This document shows positions 35,125-43,134 of a DNA stretch of 64,000 bases, piece after piece. The notes beneath the pieces are model-generated. The model ran no database searches, had not been told where the DNA came from, and was given only the letters and a program-made list of their open reading frames with translations. Location: assembly GCF_030269545.1 (NCBI RefSeq), contig NZ_BSTN01000009.1:1-64000 (forward strand). Direction: 5' to 3'. Each line of letters opens with the position of its first letter. Within the stretch, counting starts at the first letter, position 1. The position numbers and the translations under genes were made by a program. This DNA is from Actinomadura sp. NBRC 104425. Lineage in GTDB: Bacteria > Actinomycetota > Actinomycetes > Streptosporangiales > Streptosporangiaceae.

Positions 35125-36459
35125 TCAGCTGAAGTCGTCGAAGTAGACGGTCACGGTGTGGGTGTCGGACGGCCAGTTCGGCACGGTGATCCGGTCCGTC
35201 AGCCCGTCCCCGCCGCGCTGCCCGGTCTCCAACGTGACGCTGCCGGCGCCCTGCGGAGAGGCGGGCATGAACAGGTCCACGCCGCTCATGAACGGCAGGG
35301 CCGGGAACAGCCCGACCGCGGCGCCGGTGTCGGTGGCGCCGTCGGAGTGCCAGTCGTAGGCGAACAGCCCGATGGCGCGCTTGCTGCGCGGCGCCGTGGT
35401 GGCGTTCAGCACGCCGGTGCCGTTGATGGTCAGGGTGTCGCTGCCGGCGCCCTGGTCACCCCACCACTCCTTGTTGCGGTAGGCGAGCAGCGCCACATGC
35501 CGCCGGTTGCGTTCGATCAGCCAGTCCACGGCGCTGCCCGGGTCGGACGACAGCAGCCGGATGCCCAGGTCAGTGCGGCGGAACGGCTCGAAGTACTGGT
35601 GGTGCACCTGGTTGCTGCCGTCGGTCTTGGACAGCTCGAACTCGTAGCGGGTCGAGCCGTCGGCGTCGAACGGGCCGAACGAGCCGTCCCCGGACAGGTC
35701 GTAGGAGGCGACCGGCGGGCCGGTGCGGCGTCCGGTGGCCGCGTCCAGCGCGTACACCCGCAGCCGGGCGTTCTCGGGGCCGAGGTTGAAGGGGAACAGC
35801 ACGGCCCGCCCGGCAAGCCGGATCGTCCCGGCCTGCGGGACGACGTCGGTGGTCTGCGGGTCCGAGCCGGTGAAGAACCGGTAGACGGCCCGGAAGGTGG
35901 CGGCGGACGACGCCGTCTGCACGTGCGACTCGTCGAGCTGGTAGACGTTCGTCGCGCCGGTGATCGAACGGCTCCCGTTGCCCTCGCCCCAGATCGCCAG
36001 GGTGGGGACGCCGCCGGGCGGGGCGGAGGCGGTGGCGCCGTCGATGTTGACGTAGTGCGCGACATTGGCCGCCCGCGCCGCAGAGCTGTTCAGGTATCCC
36101 TGCGAGATAACGGTGCCCAGCGAGTGGCCGAGCAGCTCCACCTGGGATGCGCCGGTGGCCGCCTTCAGCCGCGCGATTCGCTGGTCGAGCGCCGCGTACA
36201 CGTCCTCGAAGGAGTTGTTCAGGAACGTCGAGTCGTAATCCTGGAACTCGATGCGGTCGGCCGGGTAGCCGTTGGCGGCGAACCGCTTGGCCTGGGTCTG
36301 GAACTGGGCGCCGGAGCCGAAGAACCCGTGCACGAAGATCATCGGCAGCGGTGCGGCCTTGCGCGCGGGCGCGCGGGCGGCGGCGTCGGCGGCCGGGACG
36401 AAACCGGCCAGCAGGACCAGCGCGGCCACCAGTCCCAGAAGCAGTCGGACGCGTCTCAT
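35125..36459 (-). CDS. secreted alpha/beta-hydrolase lipase with C-terminal beta domains
   Basis: A 444-residue exported lipase. The signal peptide ends at ADA-AARA (residue about 27). The hydrolase part has the oxyanion-hole segment MIFVHGFFGSG, the nucleophile GHSLG (Ser113) and a likely catalytic His in DESHV (His179). After residue 200 two beta-rich, non-catalytic domains follow, with patterns like VPQAGTIRLAGRAVLFPFNL and HTVTVYFDDFS. This combination resembles archaeal and actinomycete AF1763-like lipases that carry accessory C-terminal domains for insoluble lipid. With the cutinase and the esterase it forms a small cluster of secreted ester hydrolases. Confidence 0.86.
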   Translation of the reverse strand: MRRVRLLLGLVAALVLLAGFVPAADAAARAPARKAAPLPMIFVHGFFGSGAQFQTQAKRFAANGYPADRIEFQDYDSTFLNNSFEDVYAALDQRIARLKAATGASQVELLGHSLGTVISQGYLNSSAARAANVAHYVNIDGATASAPPGGVPTLAIWGEGNGSRSITGATNVYQLDESHVQTASSAATFRAVYRFFTGSDPQTTDVVPQAGTIRLAGRAVLFPFNLGPENARLRVYALDAATGRRTGPPVASYDLSGDGSFGPFDADGSTRYEFELSKTDGSNQVHHQYFEPFRRTDLGIRLLSSDPGSAVDWLIERNRRHVALLAYRNKEWWGDQGAGSDTLTINGTGVLNATTAPRSKRAIGLFAYDWHSDGATDTGAAVGLFPALPFMSGVDLFMPASPQGAGSVTLETGQRGGDGLTDRITVPNWPSDTHTVTVYFDDFS

Positions 36460-36667
36460 GGGGGTTCCTCCGATCGGTCAGAGGGGGCGGAACAGCGAGT
36501 CGATCGGACTTTCCTGCGCCCGCACCGTACGAACCCCGCGTCCCCCGCGCCTATCACCGAACCGCACGAATCACACCCGCGAATCACTCAGCCTGCTGCG
36601 TATCCCGCCGCCCGAGCGGTGCGCAGACTCGGATCGTCCATCCCACCCGACAGGAAGGCATCCATAG

Positions 36668-36790
36668 GACGACTTCGTCTGCCAGGGCACCGGCAACGTC
36701 ATCGTGCACCTGGCGTACTTCGTCAACGGCATGCCGTCCCAGGGCGTGGACTGCGCCGTCTCCGAACTGGAGGGCGGACGCCGAGCCTGA
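36668..36790 (+). pseudogene. short coding remnant with a broken start codon
   Basis: Forty codons with almost exclusively G or C in the third position encode DDFVCQGTGNVIVHLAYFVN and a further 20 residues before TGA. Upstream is a good AGGAAGG site, but where an ATG is expected the DNA reads ATAG (36664-36667). This looks like ATG with one inserted A, and it puts TAG in frame. Either a recent one-base lesion has killed a small gene or there is a sequence error. The protein family is not recognised. Confidence 0.5.
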
Positions 36791-36849
36791 TCCGGCCGCC
36801 AATGGCGACGGCCGCGCCGGGCGACGCCCGGCGGACGCCCGCCGCCGGC

Positions 36850-39111
36850 TCAGCGCACGGCCTTCGCGGGCACCGGGTCGTCGCGCATCCAGTGGTGCCC
36901 GGCCTGCCAGCCGAGCAGGCGGCGGGCGTCCGGCGGCGCCGACCCGTCGTCCAGGCTTCCGCCGACCAGGATGTGCCGCAGCCCCGCCAGCACCGGCGCC
37001 AGCCGGCCCGCGACGTGCTCCGGCTGCCGCCTCGCCTCGTCCTGCATCCACGCGACGACGGAGATCTGGTCCTCCAGCGCGCACAGCGACAGGAAGAACA
37101 GCGCCTGCCGCCAGGCGTAGGCGGCGTCCTTGATGGCGGTCAGCGGCCGGGGGTTCTTGTGCACCTTCCTCACCCGGCGGCACACGCCGGTGAACGCGCG
37201 GCGGGCGAGCTCGGGCCAGCCGGGCGCCGGGTCCACGCCGACCGGGTGCACCAACACGGCCAGGTTGTGGGTGGTGAGGATCTGCGCCTGCTCGATGACC
37301 ATGCCGTTGGCGGCAACCCAGCCCTGGGGCTTGCCGGCGCGCTCCCAGCACAGCGCAGCGAACCCCTCCGACGTGGCCGCCGCGAACCGGCGCCGCGCGA
37401 CGTCGTCGATGGCGCGCACCTCCGCGTAGTCGATGCCGTAGTACCGCTCGTAGAGGGTGCCCTCCAGCACGTCGGCCGCCAGCTTGGCGGCGCGCAGGAA
37501 CTTGCCGGAGAACGCGCCCATGAAGATGTCGGCGGCCAGCTCCTCCACCAGCGGCACGTCCACGCCCGCGCGCGCCGCCAGCGCCCCGAGCTGCCGGATC
37601 AGCGGGTTCGGCAGGATCGTCGCGGGGAAGCCGCACAGCGTCAGCTCCCCCAGCCGGACCAGGACGCTGCGGGCGTCGCCCCCCTCGTCCTGGCGGCGGT
37701 GCCGCGCCACGGCCGCGACCCACGGCAGTTCGTCCATGCGCACCTGGTGCCGCAGGTCGAGCAGCAGCAGCGAACGGCGCCTGGAGAACGCCCGATGGAC
37801 GGCCGCCATGAGCGTGCGCAGCGCCTCGTCGGCGTACGCGTCGGCGGTGGCGGACGCCACGAGCTGGGGCACCAGCTCCCCCAGCACCTCCGCCGACGGG
37901 ATCACGCCGCGGTCCACCAGAATGTCGACGGGGGCGGTGAGCGCGCGGTCCACCACGCGCCGCAGCGCGGGCGGGATCGGCGTGCCCGCGGGGATGCCGG
38001 TGCGGTTCTCCTCCTCGTCGGTGACCGGCGCGACGACCCAGTCGGTCGACGGCAGACCCGCGTCGTCCGGCTGCTGCGACAGCCGCTCGACCAGCAGCCG
38101 CGCCAGGGCGTGGTAGGTGGGACGGGCGGCGTCGGCGGCCTGCCGTGCGCGCAGCTCGGCATGCGGCGGGGCGCCGGGGGCGCCGCGCTTGCGCACCATC
38201 GAGTCGACGGCGTGCTGAAGCCGTCCGCGCAGGCGCGGGCTCAGGCCGTCGCCCTCCACCTGCTCCTCCAGCGCCGTCCGCAGGACCGCCAGGTTCTCCC
38301 GCGGCTTGCGATGCCGGCCGCACAGGGTGTGCTCGGCGGCCAGCCGCCGGTACTGCTCCAGCAGTTCGGCGCCGCGGCGGCGCCAGCCGTCGGGCTCGGC
38401 GGCGGCGACCTTCCCGTCCCGGACGGTCTCCAGCCAGTGCGCCAGCAGCCGGTCGGCGAACGGGTTCCAGACGGTGAGCGCCTCGTTCATCGCGGCGATG
38501 CGCGGGTTCGGCCGGCGCGCGGCCAGCCGGTCGCGGACGGCGCCGACGTTCTGGCGGCGCACCATCGCCCCGTCGGGCGGGGGCGCGTCGGTCGGCACCG
38601 GCACGAAGCGCAGCCTGTCGGCGAACGGTTCGATGGCCTCCAGCAGCTTCAGCGCCGCGGCCGTGTCGCCGGCGCGCACCAGCCACGCGACGGTGAGCAG
38701 CGCCGCCTCTTCGGGCACGGTCACGTCGTAGCGGCCGCTGTCCAGCAGCGCGTTCAGCTCGGCCAGGCCCGCGTCGGTCAGATGGTGGTAGAAGATCGCC
38801 TGCCGGTCGGCGGGCAGCCCGGCCCGGCGGGCGATGTCGCGTTCGTGCGGAGTGAGGGGGCCGCCCGCCTCCGCCGCGCCGGTGGCGAAGCCGCCGCGGA
38901 CGACTTCCGGCGTCACCCACGCGGGCAGGCCCTCGACCGGGGTGCGGGAGCCGATGTCGAGGGTGCCGTCGTGCATGCCGTCCAGCACTCGGTCCCAGCG
39001 GCGCATGCGTTCCTCGGCTCGCCGCCTGGTGTCCTCGTCCTGGTGTGTCAGCGCCGTGACGAACGCCTTCGCCAGCTGCCGCCGCGGGTAGCCCGGCCCG
39101 ATTCCGCTCAT
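36850..39111 (-). CDS. large protein of unknown function (753 residues)
   Basis: A 753-residue soluble protein with no signal peptide and no domain I can name. It is mostly helical. Recognisable patches are a helical start (YPRRQLAKAFVTALTHQDED), several Arg/Leu-rich helices, a Cys/His patch CGRHRKPREN, the segment RSLLLLDLRHQVRMDELPWV, and a C-terminal ILTTHNLAVLVHPVG followed by RRVRKVHKNPRPLTAIKDAA. Coding bias is strong along the whole length. No obvious ribosome-binding site precedes the ATG at 39111, and the gene starts three bases from a tRNA-like sequence. It has no operon partner. No function is proposed. Confidence 0.7.
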   Translation of the reverse strand: MSGIGPGYPRRQLAKAFVTALTHQDEDTRRRAEERMRRWDRVLDGMHDGTLDIGSRTPVEGLPAWVTPEVVRGGFATGAAEAGGPLTPHERDIARRAGLPADRQAIFYHHLTDAGLAELNALLDSGRYDVTVPEEAALLTVAWLVRAGDTAAALKLLEAIEPFADRLRFVPVPTDAPPPDGAMVRRQNVGAVRDRLAARRPNPRIAAMNEALTVWNPFADRLLAHWLETVRDGKVAAAEPDGWRRRGAELLEQYRRLAAEHTLCGRHRKPRENLAVLRTALEEQVEGDGLSPRLRGRLQHAVDSMVRKRGAPGAPPHAELRARQAADAARPTYHALARLLVERLSQQPDDAGLPSTDWVVAPVTDEEENRTGIPAGTPIPPALRRVVDRALTAPVDILVDRGVIPSAEVLGELVPQLVASATADAYADEALRTLMAAVHRAFSRRRSLLLLDLRHQVRMDELPWVAAVARHRRQDEGGDARSVLVRLGELTLCGFPATILPNPLIRQLGALAARAGVDVPLVEELAADIFMGAFSGKFLRAAKLAADVLEGTLYERYYGIDYAEVRAIDDVARRRFAAATSEGFAALCWERAGKPQGWVAANGMVIEQAQILTTHNLAVLVHPVGVDPAPGWPELARRAFTGVCRRVRKVHKNPRPLTAIKDAAYAWRQALFFLSLCALEDQISVVAWMQDEARRQPEHVAGRLAPVLAGLRHILVGGSLDDGSAPPDARRLLGWQAGHHWMRDDPVPAKAVR

Positions 39112-39113
39112 GT

Positions 39114-39183
39114 CGGCGCGGCAGGTTCCGCCCCTGCGCCCTCCGGGTCCGAGCCCGGCGCTCTACTGACTGAGCTACGCGCC
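39114..39183 (-). pseudogene. degenerate tRNA-like sequence
   Basis: On the minus strand GGCGCGTAGCTCAGTCAGTA, then GAGCG, reads as a tRNA acceptor strand plus a complete D-arm. It is followed by CCGGG/CCCGG around a six-base loop CTCGGA (normal loops have seven), and GCAGG/CCTGC around GGCGGAA, where TTCGANN is expected. The 3' side CGCGCC can pair with the 5' end but is one base out of register. The T-loop and anticodon loop are both damaged, so this is probably a decayed tRNA (anticodon resembling CGG) left by an integration or rearrangement. Confidence 0.45.
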
Positions 39184-39295
39184 GCCGTCGCCACCGCACG
39201 TTAGGACCACGGCGGACGACCGGCAACCGATTAACCCCATCCGGCCCCGGTCGGGACGGATCGGCCCGTCCGTACGACGGCGAGCGGCGGGGTGC

Positions 39296-40162
39296 TCAGG
39301 GCAGCAGGTCGCGCAGGGCCGGGTAGACGTGCACGGCGTTGCGGCCGTGGATGAGCGAAACGGTCTCCTCGTCCAGGCCGAGGGCGGCGATGGCGCGGGC
39401 GTTGCGGGCGACGCCGGGCATGCCGGGCCAGTCGGTGCCGAACACGAACTTGCGCGCCAGGCGGGACAGGTCGTGCCGGGCGTAGTACTCGGGGATCCGG
39501 CGCGGCGGCAGGCCGGCCAGCTCGATCCAGACGTTGTCGCGCGACAGGGCCAGGAACGCGGCCGCGTCGTACCACCAGCCGCGGCCGCCGTGGGCCAGGA
39601 CGACGGTCAGGTCGGGGAAGTCGCGCAGCACGTCGTCCAGCAGGATCGGGTCGGCGAACTTGTTGGACGAGCCCGGGAACGTGCTCGTCCCGCAGTGCAC
39701 GATGACGGGGATGCCCGCCTCGCGGCACAGGTGGTACGCGGGGTAGAGGGCGTTGTCGGACGGGCTGAACCCGCCGTGCACCGGATGCAGTTTCAGGGCG
39801 ACCGCGCCGAGGTCGAGCTGCCGGGACAGCTCCGCGTCGATCGGGTAGTGCAGGTGCGGGTTGACGTTGGCGACGGCGCGGAAGCGGCGCGGGTTGTGCT
39901 TGACCAGCGGCAGCACGTCCTCGATCGGCTGGATGCCGGTGGTCTTGGGGCTGTACTCGGTGAACAGCAGCGCCGCGTCCACGCCCTCGGCCGCGAAGTG
40001 CGCGTCGAACCGCTCCGGGATGGGGGTTCCGTCGTCGTCGTAGAGGTCGGGCCAGGGGTTGGCGCGGCCGAACTCCTCGGCCCAGCGCCGCCACGCGGGG
40101 CTGAGCGTGGGCAGGCGCGCGGCGTGCACATGCGCGTCGACGAGCAGCCGGCCGTCCAGCAT
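39296..40162 (-). CDS. amidohydrolase (PF04909, ACMSD/decarboxylase-like)
   Basis: A 288-residue TIM-barrel metal hydrolase. The first metal motif DAHVHA gives HxH at residues 11 and 13. Further ligands are likely in LKLHPVHGG, VIVHCGTSTFPG and VLAHGGRGWW, and the terminal catalytic Asp in FGTDWPG. This pattern fits the amidohydrolase-2 family, which includes decarboxylases and hydrolases of aromatic ring-cleavage products. It lies 36 bp downstream of a benzoate-type CoA ligase gene on the same strand, so a step in aromatic-acid catabolism is likely (inference). Confidence 0.82.
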   Translation of the reverse strand: MLDGRLLVDAHVHAARLPTLSPAWRRWAEEFGRANPWPDLYDDDGTPIPERFDAHFAAEGVDAALLFTEYSPKTTGIQPIEDVLPLVKHNPRRFRAVANVNPHLHYPIDAELSRQLDLGAVALKLHPVHGGFSPSDNALYPAYHLCREAGIPVIVHCGTSTFPGSSNKFADPILLDDVLRDFPDLTVVLAHGGRGWWYDAAAFLALSRDNVWIELAGLPPRRIPEYYARHDLSRLARKFVFGTDWPGMPGVARNARAIAALGLDEETVSLIHGRNAVHVYPALRDLLP

Positions 40163-40198
40163 CCGTCCGTCCTCCTTGCAGGTGGTCCGTTCCGTAGG

Positions 40199-41833
40199 TT
40201 AGGGGGCGGCGACGCCCTCGCCGGCGGCGGGTGCCGCGTCGGCCGGCCGCGGCGCGAGGCGTTCGCGGGCGAGCGCGCGGACGGCGTAGCGGCGCAGCTT
40301 GCCGGTGGCGGTCTTGGGGATGGCGTCGATCTGCAGCACGTGGCGGGGCCGTTTGAACGCCGCCAGCCGCTCCCGGCACAGGGCGATCAGCGCGTCCGGG
40401 TCCACCGTGGCGCCGGGGGCCGGGACGACGCATGCCACGGGCTTGTCCAGGCCGTTGTCGTCGGGCACCGCGACCACCACGACCTCGGCGACCGACGGGT
40501 GCCCGGCGAGCACCTCCTCGACCTCGGCGGGCGACACCCAGATGCCGCCCGCCTTGATCATGTCGTTGGAGCGGCCGAGGCAGGTGTAGTAGCCGTCGTC
40601 GTCCACCTTGTACTTGTCGCCGGTGCGCAGCCACTCGCCTTCGAAGGCGCGGCGGGTGACGCCGGTGCGGCACCAGTAGCCGGTGGTGAGGGACGGGCCG
40701 CGCACCAGCAGGTCGCCGGGCGTGCCGGGCGGCACGTCGGCGCCGTGCTCGTCGACGACCCGCACCTGGTAGCCGGGGACGGGCGTGCCGGACGTGCCGG
40801 GCCGCACCCGGCCGGGCCGGTTGGACAGGAAGATGTGCAGCGCCTCGGTCGATCCGATGCCGTCGAGGAGCTCCACGCCGAACCGCTCGGTGAACCGCCG
40901 GTACAGGTCGACCGGGAGCGCCTCCCCCGCCGACACCGCCAGCCGCACCGAGTCGAACGTCTCGGGCGGCAGGTCGGCGGCGAGCAGCGCCGCGTAGAAG
41001 GTGGGGACGGCGAAGAACAGCGTCGGCTTGTCCTCGCGCAGCCGTTCGGCCACGGAGGCCGGGGTGGGGCGGGCCGGGTCGAGGATGGTCGCGGCGCCCG
41101 CCGACAGGGGGAAGAAGCCCGCGTTGCCCAGCCCGTAGGCGAAGAACAGCTTGGCGACGGAGAAGCAGCGGTCCTCGGCGGTGATGCCCAGCACCTGGGC
41201 GGCGTAGGTCTCGGCGACATGCCGCACGCCGGCGTGCCGGTGCATGGCCGCCTTGGGCGTGCCGGTGGTGCCCGAGGTGTACAGCCAGAACGCCGGGGAC
41301 TCGTCCCAGGTGTCATAGGGTTCGGTGTCGTGGCCTTCGCCGCCGGCGAGCAGTTCGTCCCAGTCGATGGGCCGCACACCGGGCGGGACGTCGGGTTTCG
41401 CACCGCCGGTCAGCACCACGGATGTCACTTCGGGCGCCGTGGGCAGCGCCTCGGCGGCGACGTCGGCGAACTGCGGCGACACCAGCAGTGTGCGGGCGCG
41501 CGAGTCGCGCAGCAGCGCCCCCAGTTCGTCCCCGTTGTACATGGTGGACACCGGCACGGGCACGGCGCCGATCCGCATTCCCGCCAGCAGCGCGGCGAGC
41601 AGTTCGGGGCCGTCGGCGGCGAACAGCACGATCCGTTCCTCGGGGCGCACCCCGGCGGCGCGCAGCCCGGCGGCCGCCTGCCGGACGAGGTCGGCGAGCC
41701 CGGCGTAGGTGAGGGTGCCGCCGGGCCCGGCGACGGCGATCCGGTCGCCGTGGCCGAGTTCGATCTGCCGGTCCACCAGGTAGCGGCAGGCGTTGAAGGG
41801 GGCGGGGCCGGTTCGGGGCAGGGACTCGGGCAT
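40199..41833 (-). CDS. benzoate-CoA ligase family acyl-CoA synthetase
   Basis: An adenylate-forming enzyme of 544 residues that activates a carboxylic acid, probably aromatic, to its CoA thioester. Seen: the P-loop-like AMP motif YTSGTTGTPKA, the family segment GIGSTEALHIFLSNRPG typical of benzoate-CoA ligases, WLRTGDKY, and the C-terminal lysine motif PKTATGKLRR. GGAG lies seven bases before the ATG at 41833; an ATG at 41848 is possible. It is followed by an amidohydrolase gene and preceded by an 80-residue protein gene. A PaaX regulator is divergent. The exact acid (benzoate, hydroxy- or aminobenzoate, phenylacetate-like) is not fixed by sequence alone. Confidence 0.87.
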   Translation of the reverse strand: MPESLPRTGPAPFNACRYLVDRQIELGHGDRIAVAGPGGTLTYAGLADLVRQAAAGLRAAGVRPEERIVLFAADGPELLAALLAGMRIGAVPVPVSTMYNGDELGALLRDSRARTLLVSPQFADVAAEALPTAPEVTSVVLTGGAKPDVPPGVRPIDWDELLAGGEGHDTEPYDTWDESPAFWLYTSGTTGTPKAAMHRHAGVRHVAETYAAQVLGITAEDRCFSVAKLFFAYGLGNAGFFPLSAGAATILDPARPTPASVAERLREDKPTLFFAVPTFYAALLAADLPPETFDSVRLAVSAGEALPVDLYRRFTERFGVELLDGIGSTEALHIFLSNRPGRVRPGTSGTPVPGYQVRVVDEHGADVPPGTPGDLLVRGPSLTTGYWCRTGVTRRAFEGEWLRTGDKYKVDDDGYYTCLGRSNDMIKAGGIWVSPAEVEEVLAGHPSVAEVVVVAVPDDNGLDKPVACVVPAPGATVDPDALIALCRERLAAFKRPRHVLQIDAIPKTATGKLRRYAVRALARERLAPRPADAAPAAGEGVAAP

Positions 41834-41856
41834 GGTCGGCTCCAGCATCCGCGCGG

Positions 41857-42099
41857 TCAGGTGAGGTGGACGAAGCGGTGGTCGGCCTCCGTTCCGGTCG
41901 GCGCGCCGGGGCTGAGCGGCGCGCGTTCCTCCAGGGCGATGCGGACCTCGTCCTTCAAGTCGATGCCGTCGCAGGCGAAGGTCACAAGCCCCGGGGCGGC
42001 CGCTTTCTCCGCGTCGGTCTCCAGGGCCGGATTCCGCCGGCGGACGGCCCGCGGCAGGTCGGTCGGGGGGTGGGGCTCGGCCGCCGCGGTGAGGGGCAT
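41857..42099 (-). CDS. small protein of unknown function heading the aromatic-acid operon
   Basis: An 80-residue protein with an AGGAGG site seven bases before its ATG. It has no signal peptide. The middle reads LVTFACDGIDLKDEVRIALE and it ends ADHRFVHLT. The N-terminal half is Pro/Ala-rich and the C-terminal half acidic. It lies 23 bp upstream of the CoA ligase gene, so the two are co-transcribed. It could be a small partner or acceptor protein; no family is recognised. Confidence 0.62.
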   Translation of the reverse strand: MPLTAAAEPHPPTDLPRAVRRRNPALETDAEKAAAPGLVTFACDGIDLKDEVRIALEERAPLSPGAPTGTEADHRFVHLT

Positions 42100-42143
42100 A
42101 TCGGTCCTCCTGGGGGGAGTGTCCTCCGTCACGCGACATCTTC

Positions 42144-42165
42144 GACGCTAACTTTCATTTGCGTC
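42144..42165. promoter_or_regulatory. inverted repeat in the paaX-ligase divergent region
   Basis: GACGC-N12-GCGTC lies in an unusually A/T-rich patch (TAACTTTCATTT) midway between the divergent start codons. Because PaaX-type repressors bind palindromes in such regions, this is the best operator candidate. Binding is inferred. Confidence 0.4.
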
Positions 42166-42227
42166 AATACTCTGTAGCACGTCGGACGCTGGGATACTTG
42201 GGGCCACACCCGACCGAGGGAGGCTGG

Positions 42228-43070
42228 ATGGCCACGACGGAGCCGTTGCTGTCCCGCCGGCACAACGTCGGCGGGACCAGCGCGCGCTCGCTGCTGCTCA
42301 CCGTGCTCGGCGAGTTCGTCCTGCCGTCCGGCGAGCCGGTGTGGACCTCGACGCTGCTGCACGTCCTGGCGGGCCTGGGCGTGGAGGAGAAGTCGGCGCG
42401 GCAGGCCGTCAACCGCACCGCCGCCGACGGCTGGATCGTCTCCGCGCGCGACGGCCGCCGCGTGCGCTGGGACCTCACCCCGCCCGGCCGCCGCCTGCTC
42501 ACCGAGGGCGCGCAGCGCATCTACTCCTTCGGCGCGGGCCGCCGCGCCTGGGACGGCCGCTGGCTGATCGTCATGGTGTCGGTGCCCGAGACGCGCCGGC
42601 GGCTGCGCCACCGGCTGCACACCCGGCTCGCCTGGGCGGGCTTCGGCAACCCCACCGCGGGCCTGTGGGTCAGCCCGCATCCCGAGCGGGAGGGCGAGGT
42701 CAAGCAGATCGTCGGCGATCTCGGCCTGGAGGCGTCGGCGTTCTCGTTCACCGGCCCGTTCGCGGGCATCGGCTCCGAGGCCGAGCTGGTCGCCCGCGCC
42801 TGGGACCTGGCCGAGGTCGACTCCCGCTACGCCGCGTTCCTGGAGGAGTTCTCCGGCCTGCGCCCCGGGCCGGGCGACGAGACGCTGCTCGCTCAGGTCC
42901 GGCTCGTGCACGAGTGGCGCCGCTTCCCGTTCCTGGACCCCCAGCTCCCCGACGAGCTGCTTCCCCCCGGGTGGATCGGACGCCGCGCCCGCGAGCTGTT
43001 CGACGAGCGTCACACCGCCTGGCAGGGGCCCGCCCGCGCCCACTGGCAGGCCCTGACCGCACGCCCCTGA
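42228..43070 (+). CDS. PaaX-family transcriptional regulator
   Basis: A 280-residue repressor-like protein of the PaaX family. The N-terminal winged helix has the family pattern SARSLLLTVLGEFVLPSG and VWTSTLLHVLAGLGVEEKSA, then RQAVNRTAADGWI. The PaaX middle block is DGRWLIVMVSVPETRR with LAWAGFGNPTAGLWVSPHPE. PaaX senses phenylacetyl-CoA in enterobacteria and pseudomonads. Here it is divergent from a CoA ligase, so it probably answers to the aryl-CoA produced by that enzyme (inference). GGGAGG precedes the ATG. Confidence 0.9.
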   Translation: MATTEPLLSRRHNVGGTSARSLLLTVLGEFVLPSGEPVWTSTLLHVLAGLGVEEKSARQAVNRTAADGWIVSARDGRRVRWDLTPPGRRLLTEGAQRIYSFGAGRRAWDGRWLIVMVSVPETRRRLRHRLHTRLAWAGFGNPTAGLWVSPHPEREGEVKQIVGDLGLEASAFSFTGPFAGIGSEAELVARAWDLAEVDSRYAAFLEEFSGLRPGPGDETLLAQVRLVHEWRRFPFLDPQLPDELLPPGWIGRRARELFDERHTAWQGPARAHWQALTARP

Positions 43071-43094
43071 CCCGTCCCCCGAGAAAAAGGCAGA

Positions 43095-43123
43095 GCCGGG
43101 CACCCCCGGCGGGGGTACCCGGC
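43095..43123. terminator. shared terminator between convergent paaX and LLM oxidoreductase genes
   Basis: A 13-bp stem with one mismatch (GCCGGGCACCCCC/GGGGGTACCCGGC) and a three-base loop lies 24 bp after paaX and 11 bp after the convergent gene. It can serve both directions. Confidence 0.8.
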
Positions 43124-43134
43124 CCGTCAGCGCG

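Noticed and set aside
39114..39183. A functional tRNA with anticodon CGG
   Set aside because: The anticodon loop has six bases, the T-loop lacks the TTC signature, and the acceptor arms are out of register by one base.
35044..39204. A 1386-codon plus-strand open frame across the lipase and the 753-residue gene
   Set aside because: It is antisense to the lipase, whose motifs are clear, and shows Arg/Gly/Val low complexity. Same artefact.
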